Shown here: piece by piece, positions 34,360 to 38,062 of the stretch
How the letters are laid out: the number at the start of each line of letters is the position of its first letter
Numbering within the stretch: the stretch's first letter is position 1
Assembly: GCA_000226015.1 (NCBI GenBank)
Contig: JH155864.1
Span: forward strand, 1-38,062
DNA length: 38,062 bases
From: Mnemiopsis leidyi
Taxonomy: Eukaryota > Ctenophora > Tentaculata > Lobata > Bolinopsidae
Direction of reading: 5' to 3'
Notes under the pieces: generated by a model
Told to the model about the DNA's origin: nothing
What the model saw: the letters and a program-made list of their open reading frames with translations, nothing else
Databases searched by the model: none
Made by a program: the position numbers and the translations under genes

Positions 34360-35575
34360 TTATTGTATTAAATAGTTAAGTAAAAACATAATTTTAAATT
34401 TGGCAGTGTAAACAGCTGGTTTTCTGACATCTTCATTAATTTTTGTCAGATAAAATGCTAGAAGCTTGTTGTACTCTTCCTTGTTCTTCTTCATCATGTT
34501 TCCTATGTCCTTGTAACAAATCTTGACAATCTCAACTGCCGCATTGGAATCATGACCAATAGGAGTCAATGTCATTGAGCAACCATAATCATATCTGTGT
34601 TTCCTGGCCCAGTTTCCGACATGGTTGCGGTCATTGAAACTCCTGTAGGTATGGTATTGAGCCGGCCCTCTCAAAAATTGTTGAACGCGAGGATGGTTTT
34701 GAACAACAGCTTTTGGCTGATGCCACGATATTTCAGGTTTTCCTCTACCGATTGTTTCTTTCAATTGATTGAACCTGAGTCTACAAGCTTCGAGTAAAAA
34801 GAGTGGAATATTTTCCTTGTCCGAAAAAACCAGTAGAATTTAATGAGTAAGGAGCTTGGATAGAACACTCTGGCAATTGACTGGAAGTGCCTTGATTGAG
34901 TTAAACAGCGAACCGAACACCTTTCCAAGAGAAGGCTTTATAACATAAGTGGTCAAGAGTTTCTTGAAAGTATTTGTTATCGACTTTTCAGCATCAATGT
35001 CGCATGCAGGATGACTTTTGTTGGACAATGCATCAGATGTTAATGACAACTATACTAAACTTCATCTGCGAAGTTTGGTATAGTTGATATTGCAGATTCC
35101 ATTTCTGTAAGGGATTGAATGTAACACAATGTTATCAATTGAAGCTGTTGGGTACTTCAGAAGATGTGAAATTGCACTTTTTTTGCACAATTGTGTCAGA
35201 GGGAGAGATTGTATTTTTAAATGTACAATTGATGACCATATTGATTATTTCTGTAGGCTTCATCCACTCAATCATGTCACAACAGTGCAGAACTGAGAAC
35301 ATGTTTGGTTTGAGGTGAGCAACGTGAGCTTTTTTCATGTTTGACACTCAGACCACCTCCGGTGAAAACTGATGGAAGTTGAATGATAAGGGATCCAAAC
35401 ACTCTATTATCCTTTTCTATGTCTATATATTCTGGAAAATCGACAACGATAAGATTTTTTTCTTCAGAACTTCCAGTGACTTTTATGGCATATGCATTTC
35501 GTTTGTTGGTTCTGTGAAGTTTTCACCGTTTTTACTACTGCTAGAACTTCTAACAGCTTCGAGGTTAGATGCCAT
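34360..35575 (-). pseudogene. Decayed 2OG-Fe(II) oxygenase-like gene
   Basis: Minus-strand fragments in order. An open segment at 35280-35522 includes DIEKDNRVFGSLIIQLPSVF and TGGGLSVKHEK, matching the H-x-D-TE...MFGTLVV.LPS...GG.LVVRH core of a eukaryotic 2OG-Fe(II)/prolyl-hydroxylase-like family. A second segment at 34843-35049 contains NCQSVLSKLLTH. After one in-frame TAA the same frame continues at 34360-34839 with LLEACRLRFNQLKETIG, SWHQPKAVVQNHPRVQQFLR and NDRNHVGNWARKH, which resembles the C-terminal extension I associate with these proteins. There is no start codon, frames shift and stops interrupt. The expected iron-binding H-x-D reads Y-x-D. Some breaks could be introns, so an unusual spliced gene is the alternative. 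Family assignment is from memory of motif patterns. Confidence 0.55.
35047..35086. repeat. 17-bp-arm hairpin within the oxygenase-like locus
   Basis: CAACTATACTAAACTTC, a six-base loop ATCTGC, then GAAGTTTGGTATAGTTG: 16 of 17 pairs match, the exception being G-T tolerant. It sits exactly where the second open segment of the decayed gene begins. Confidence 0.8.
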
Positions 35576-36480
35576 CCTGAGGTACATCATGGTTAAGTTG
35601 TTAATATTAAGTTTAACAAAAGTGATTGGGCAAAAGTTTCATGCTTATTGCTCGGCCTTAAATCATCTGATTCATATAATTCATTTTGAAATATTTCAGA
35701 AAGAAAGCCAATTCTAAGCTTAGAACATGCTCAGTTTATTTATATCATATGTTCATTTTTTGTCTTTGTCTCCTGGATCACGTTCTTTTTCAAATAAGTT
35801 TTAGTTTTGGCCTCTCAATGAGGCTAGGTATTTGGCCTATCAATAAGGTATTTTTGAGAAAAAAATAAGTGCTGCAGCATCTCAACATGTCCTGCTAGAT
35901 CAGAGCCGACAAATTATCCCAAAGGTTTAGTTTTCAAAGGAGAATTTTGTAGGCTTGACGTGACGTTTGTAGGCTCAATGCCAAAAATTCAATAGAGCCT
36001 GATCAAAATAAAGCCTTGAAGTCAACTTTATAATGAGATCCAAAAGTATTTGACTAATCGATTTTACTTCTAGACTTAAATAATTGCCAATTTGGAGGTT
36101 TAGAAGAATTACTTTTGAAGAATGACAGTTGACACATCGTTTTCAATTGCATAATATTAATCATAACATACTTTCAACATAATTAAATGGCAATTCAAAA
36201 TAACAATAATATAGCAAATAGAATTTAGATGTTCGTTTATAACATTTAAAACCAAGCAAATGCTAATACTGATTTTATCTTTAATTTACATTACTTTACA
36301 TTTATAAATTTGTAAGTACAAATTGTGCAATTCAAACTAAAGATGGAGTGAAATGGAATTAATTTTAGTGAGTGAAGGGATCAACCAGCCGGTTAGAAAA
36401 ATGACCACTTATAAGCACTGACCCTTACCCTCAATAATAATTATTAAAACAATTCACCAGGATAAGAAAAAATCGACAGA
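35576..36480. other. Intergenic DNA upstream of the decayed locus
   Basis: AT-rich, with no supported gene. The 112-residue plus-strand frame at 35379-35717 is antisense to the oxygenase-like sequence and not accepted. Confidence 0.4.
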
Positions 36481-36486
36481 TTTAAT
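36481..36486 (-). terminator. Possible polyadenylation signal of the PTPRN-like gene
   Basis: ATTAAA on the minus strand about 75 bases after the stop codon. Position is plausible; the motif is weak evidence alone. Confidence 0.3.
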
Positions 36487-36560
36487 AAGAGCAAATTTAA
36501 GTCAGAGGGAGCATATTTCAATTTTAGGAGGACACTGTATCAAAAGGAAAAATGAATCTT

Positions 36561-37696
36561 TCATGCAAGGAGTTGCTGTTGGAGCTTCAATAAAAGTTGG
36601 TTACCGTGTTTTCCACTTTCATCTGTAACTTTCATCATTGCATGAACCTGGAATGAAGGAATGGTGTAAATTCTTCCAGCCAAAAGATATTTGTATTGAG
36701 GGGCTTGCAGAGAATGATAAAAACGATTTAGGTTTGCAGTTAAAAAAACTTTAAGCAAAAATCCAGAGTGTTGATAGCTTTAACAACAAATTTCTGTCCG
36801 GTAACATCGTAACTGTACCTACTTATGGGACCTAAATAATATTACAGTGAGTCAACTTAAAACAGCTTAAATCTGGGAAAAGTCCATGAAATTTTGACCG
36901 AATCTAAAATAAAATATTCTGACCTCTTCACAAAATGCCCCGACAAAAAATTGGTACTGCTGCTTGTTACTGACAAGTCCTGGTCTCTGGTCTCTAAGAA
37001 ACTCAAGTAGAGCACAAGGGTCAAGTTCCTGACAAAAAATGTTACATAGCCAACATACAGTGGAATAGTAACCTACTAGTCAAAACCACATTTAAATAAT
37101 AACAGCGTTCTCTAAACATTCATTTTAGCCAATAATATTTACTTTAGCAAGAGATGATAATTTTCTCCGAGAATTAAAGCAACAAATCTTTTTACCTTGA
37201 TTTTGTCTCCATCTCGAACAAGTTTTCTGAGTGCTAATTCCAGAAGTATAAACATTCCTGTCCTGCCCAATCCATCTCTACAGTGCACTACTGTTGGCGT
37301 TTTACATGAAATGTTACTCCTCTGAATCTGTAAAGAAAATGATGATATGACAAAACACATATAACAAAGATGGCCCACCCCCAAAATGTAAAAACACAGC
37401 TAAATAAGGTAAACGGCCATTCTGACAACTGATAAATAGAAGCAAAGCTCTGAAACCTTTCGCCTGAATTCAAGAAAAGAAGGGAGGTTAGCAGGTGTGT
37501 TGTTGACATCATTCCAACTTTTGTATTGAAACTGTGTAAGAGTTCTGCTACTGCCTGATATCCGGTCTTTTATGTAGAAGCTCCTTACCAAATAATGAGG
37601 ACACACTGCATGTTTTGAGACAACACATATCTCAAACTGTCCATAGGATACTATTCCTTCCTTAGGCCAGTACCTAGAAATGTGTTGTTGGACCAA
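36561..37696 (-). CDS. PTPRN: PTPRN/IA-2-like receptor phosphatase, C-terminal part
   Basis: Last four exons of a receptor-type tyrosine phosphatase-like protein of dense-core vesicles: 37457-37696, 37196-37327, 36924-37028 and 36561-36647, all phase 0. They give 187 residues of the phosphatase domain. The 5' exons lie beyond the right edge. Matches to IA-2 are ISRYWPKEG, YLVRSFYIKD, SRTLTQFQYKSW, FLEFRRK, TPTVVHCRDGLGRTG, LEFLRDQRPGLVSNKQQYQF and the terminal FCEEVHAMMK. The signature loop has Asp where active PTPs have Ala (HC-R-D-G-L-GRTG), the change known to disable IA-2. It also has Arg where IA-2 has Ser. The WPD loop reads WNDVNNTP, keeping Asp unlike vertebrate IA-2 (WPAEG). A tail of about 20 residues follows the usual end. 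Probably a pseudophosphatase. The donor after exon 36924-37028 is GTCAGA, slightly unusual. Confidence 0.9.
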
Positions 37697-38062
37697 CTGG
37701 TAAGTTTGACAATATAGATATGTAGATCATGGGTGCAGATTATCATTTGAGATAAACTTTTTAGTTACCGAGAAATTTTCTTTAGTTTGCTTTAGAGGCG
37801 AAACTTTACTATTAGTCCCCCAGTCATTGTTTTACATTTTGAAAATTTTAGGAAAATCACGATTAATTAGTGTCAGATAACGAATCTGGCAATAAAGGAA
37901 AGGATTTACTTCGTTATTTTGTTCTCAGGAGAGAACGGATATTTTGGAAATAGAAACAGAGCAACTGCAGGCTGCAATTATGTAACGGATAAATTTAAGT
38001 CTATCATTTCAATTCTATTCTAGGGGCGGAGCCCCAGAAAATTTTAGAAAATCATGATTTAA
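37697..38062. other. Intron of the PTPRN-like gene
   Basis: No exon seen to the window edge. Contains two similar copies of GAAAATTTTA(G)GAAAATCA(C/T)GATT (from 37841 and from 38037) and a small hairpin, GGGGC-GGA-GCCCC (38023-38035). Confidence 0.6.

Noticed and set aside
1-38062. CRISPR arrays, rRNA or tRNA genes
   Set aside because: Animal nuclear DNA; the tandem arrays have no spacers, and no tRNA B-box with a matching cloverleaf was found by eye.

Overview
The window is nuclear DNA of an animal. It is AT-rich, carries spliced genes with GT-AG introns of tens to several hundred bases, and encodes animal proteins (UNC119, DCTN6, AKIP1, HCCS, IVD, and an IA-2/PTPRN-type receptor phosphatase). 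The compact spacing, the divergence from vertebrate proteins and possible spliced-leader acceptors suggest a non-vertebrate. A cnidarian or another early-branching or lophotrochozoan lineage would fit, but the sequence does not fix the species. A 10-N gap shows it is a scaffold.

Left third (1 to about 12,640): no convincing host gene. It holds short tandem arrays (56 bp x4, 17 bp x7), a decayed LINE reverse transcriptase fragment, an imperfect inverted repeat, a long CAATGG-type satellite that runs into the assembly gap, and three tandem copies of a ~131 bp unit. That triplet lies directly upstream of a CCAAT/TATA promoter driving an intronless plus-strand gene (12641-13345). The product has a Regnase/ZC3H12-like UBA-type helical domain but no nuclease or zinc finger.

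Right two thirds (14,035 to 37,696): every recognised gene is on the minus strand. In transcription order: the C-terminal phosphatase domain of a PTPRN/IA-2 homologue (5' part lies beyond the window), a decayed 2OG-Fe(II) oxygenase-like locus, DCTN6, a MIF4G-domain protein, AKIP1, HCCS, an uncharacterised 170-residue helical protein, isovaleryl-CoA dehydrogenase and UNC119. I rebuilt exon chains by hand from splice sites; in each chain the phases close exactly and the exon lengths sum to an open frame. HCCS (cytochrome c haem attachment), IVD (leucine catabolism) and AKIP1 (PKA/NF-kB adaptor, partly mitochondrial) give the cluster a mitochondrial flavour. No shared pathway joins all members.

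Most notable: (1) nearly every minus-strand gene has a splice-acceptor-like AG a few bases before its ATG, as expected for spliced-leader trans-splicing of a co-directional cluster; (2) several recent tandem duplications are anchored on splice sites, including one in DCTN6 that creates decoy acceptors leading to an in-frame stop; (3) the oxygenase-like locus has lost its apparent iron ligands and reading frame; (4) the triplicated upstream block before the Regnase-like gene, whose last copy carries a perfect GTCACGTGAC palindrome.
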